From NCBI GenBank assembly GCA_016297805.1, contig JAEDFX010000009.1, positions 1-42,798 on the forward strand: 42,798 nt of DNA, read 5' to 3'. The translations under genes and the position numbers were made by a program. This document shows, one piece after another, positions 42,314 to 42,798 of this stretch; the stretch's first letter is position 1, and each line of letters opens with the position of its first letter. The notes below the pieces were generated by a model that made no database searches, was not told where the DNA came from, and saw only the letters and a program-made list of their open reading frames with translations. This DNA comes from Treponema sp. GTDB taxonomy: Bacteria > Spirochaetota > Spirochaetia > Treponematales > Treponemataceae.

Positions 42314-42798
42314 TTAGTAGCAATTATATTTGCTTGCTCCAGGAATTGCTTTTTCAAATTCCTTGTTTCCATGGTGATAAGTTGGCAATACTTTTGGAGA
42401 AACAACATCACCTGTGATTCCTGCAGCTGCTCTTTCTTTTTCGAATGCAGTTACATGATCAAGGTTCATTTTGTCTGCCAATTTAATGTCTTTGAACATT
42501 TTACCAGCTTCAATACCAGCTTCACGACCAAATACAACTACATCCAAGAGTGAGTTACCCATAAGACGGTTTGTTCCGTGAACACCACCAGAAGCTTCAC
42601 CAGCAACCAAAAGGTTAGGAATGTTTGTATGACATGTAGAGTTGATTTCAACACCACCGTTCTGGTAATGGAGTGTTGGGTAAACCAAGATTGGTTCCTT
42701 ACGAATATCAATACCATATTTGATGAACATTTTATACATAGCTGGAATTGATTTAAGGATTGTTCCTTCTCCGTGAATCATTTCGATCATTGGAGTAT
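42314..42798 (-). CDS. Fumarate reductase/succinate dehydrogenase-type flavoprotein, C-terminal part
   Basis: The frame is open to the right window edge, so only about 161 C-terminal residues are visible. HYQNGGVEI matches the conserved histidine segment of the fumarate reductase and aspartate oxidase family. LLVAGEASGGVHGTNRLMGNS followed by LLDVVVFG is the FAD-binding signature, with the catalytic-type arginine in TNRL. The enzyme likely interconverts fumarate and succinate, or is a related reductase. The N-terminal half, which would show covalent flavin or a membrane partner, is outside the window. The adjacent transporter gene is read in the same direction 151 bases further on, after a terminator. 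Confidence 0.88.
   Translation of the reverse strand, partial: TPMIEMIHGEGTILKSIPAMYKMFIKYGIDIRKEPILVYPTLHYQNGGVEINSTCHTNIPNLLVAGEASGGVHGTNRLMGNSLLDVVVFGREAGIEAGKMFKDIKLADKMNLDHVTAFEKERAAAGITGDVVSPKVLPTYHHGNKEFEKAIPGASKYNCY

Noticed and set aside
1..42798. CRISPR arrays, tRNA or rRNA genes, insertion sequences, prophage genes and riboswitches
   Set aside because: I looked for direct-repeat arrays, cloverleaf-like segments, transposase or integrase motifs and known riboswitch cores and saw none I could support.

Overview
The window is most likely chromosomal DNA of a host-associated (gut or rumen type) Treponema. The best evidence is the run rpsB-tsf-frr-uppS-cdsA-dxr-rseP, a gene order I recall from Treponema pallidum. 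Very AT-rich DNA, relaxed spirochete-style lipoboxes and a CHASE2 class III adenylate cyclase agree with this. The species cannot be named from sequence alone. I found no rRNA, tRNA, CRISPR array, transposase or prophage gene, and no gap between genes exceeds about 230 bases.

Positions 1-17.7 kb are a surface-polysaccharide region of three blocks. Block A (1-7882, minus) encodes two GT4 glycosyltransferases, a YidC-like/sulfatase-fold fusion, a CDP-alcohol phosphotransferase of the TagB/TagF family, and a fused nucleotidyltransferase/CobD-like PLP enzyme. Block B (7967-11919, plus) is a tight four-gene cassette with overlapping junctions: GtrA, a DPM1/GtrB-type GT2, a YdjC/NaxD-type deacetylase and a GT39-like membrane glycosyltransferase. 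Block C (17677-11930, minus) encodes an exported protein of unknown function, RmlD, a Wzi-like outer-membrane protein, a Wzx flippase and a GT8 enzyme. Block A continues past the left edge.

Positions 17.7-25.4 kb are metabolic and transport genes: a class I aminotransferase and glycogen synthase (plus), then a complete branched-chain-amino-acid-type ABC transporter livKHMGF (minus), with strong hairpins between livK and livH.

Positions 25.7-36.0 kb (minus) hold an exported beta-propeller-like protein and the housekeeping run rseP, dxr, cdsA, uppS, frr, tsf, rpsB. Behind these lie maf, an exported HEAT-like protein and a lipoprotein. Positions 36.0-40.8 kb (plus) hold coaD, rpmF, acpP, rnc and the adenylate cyclase. 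The window ends with an AspT/YidE-type transporter and the C-terminal end of a fumarate-reductase-type flavoprotein (minus).

The most interesting points are: (1) block A, which could be a route from a phospho-amino acid to a CDP-amino-alcohol and its transfer onto a surface polymer; (2) the YidC/sulfatase fusion, which lacks the conserved insertase arginine; (3) block B, which resembles the Francisella route for adding a deacetylated amino sugar, in a genus thought to lack lipid A; (4) a recurring promoter layout that predicts leaderless or nearly leaderless mRNAs for five or six genes; and (5) two intergenic palindromes with the same frame but different self-complementary stems.
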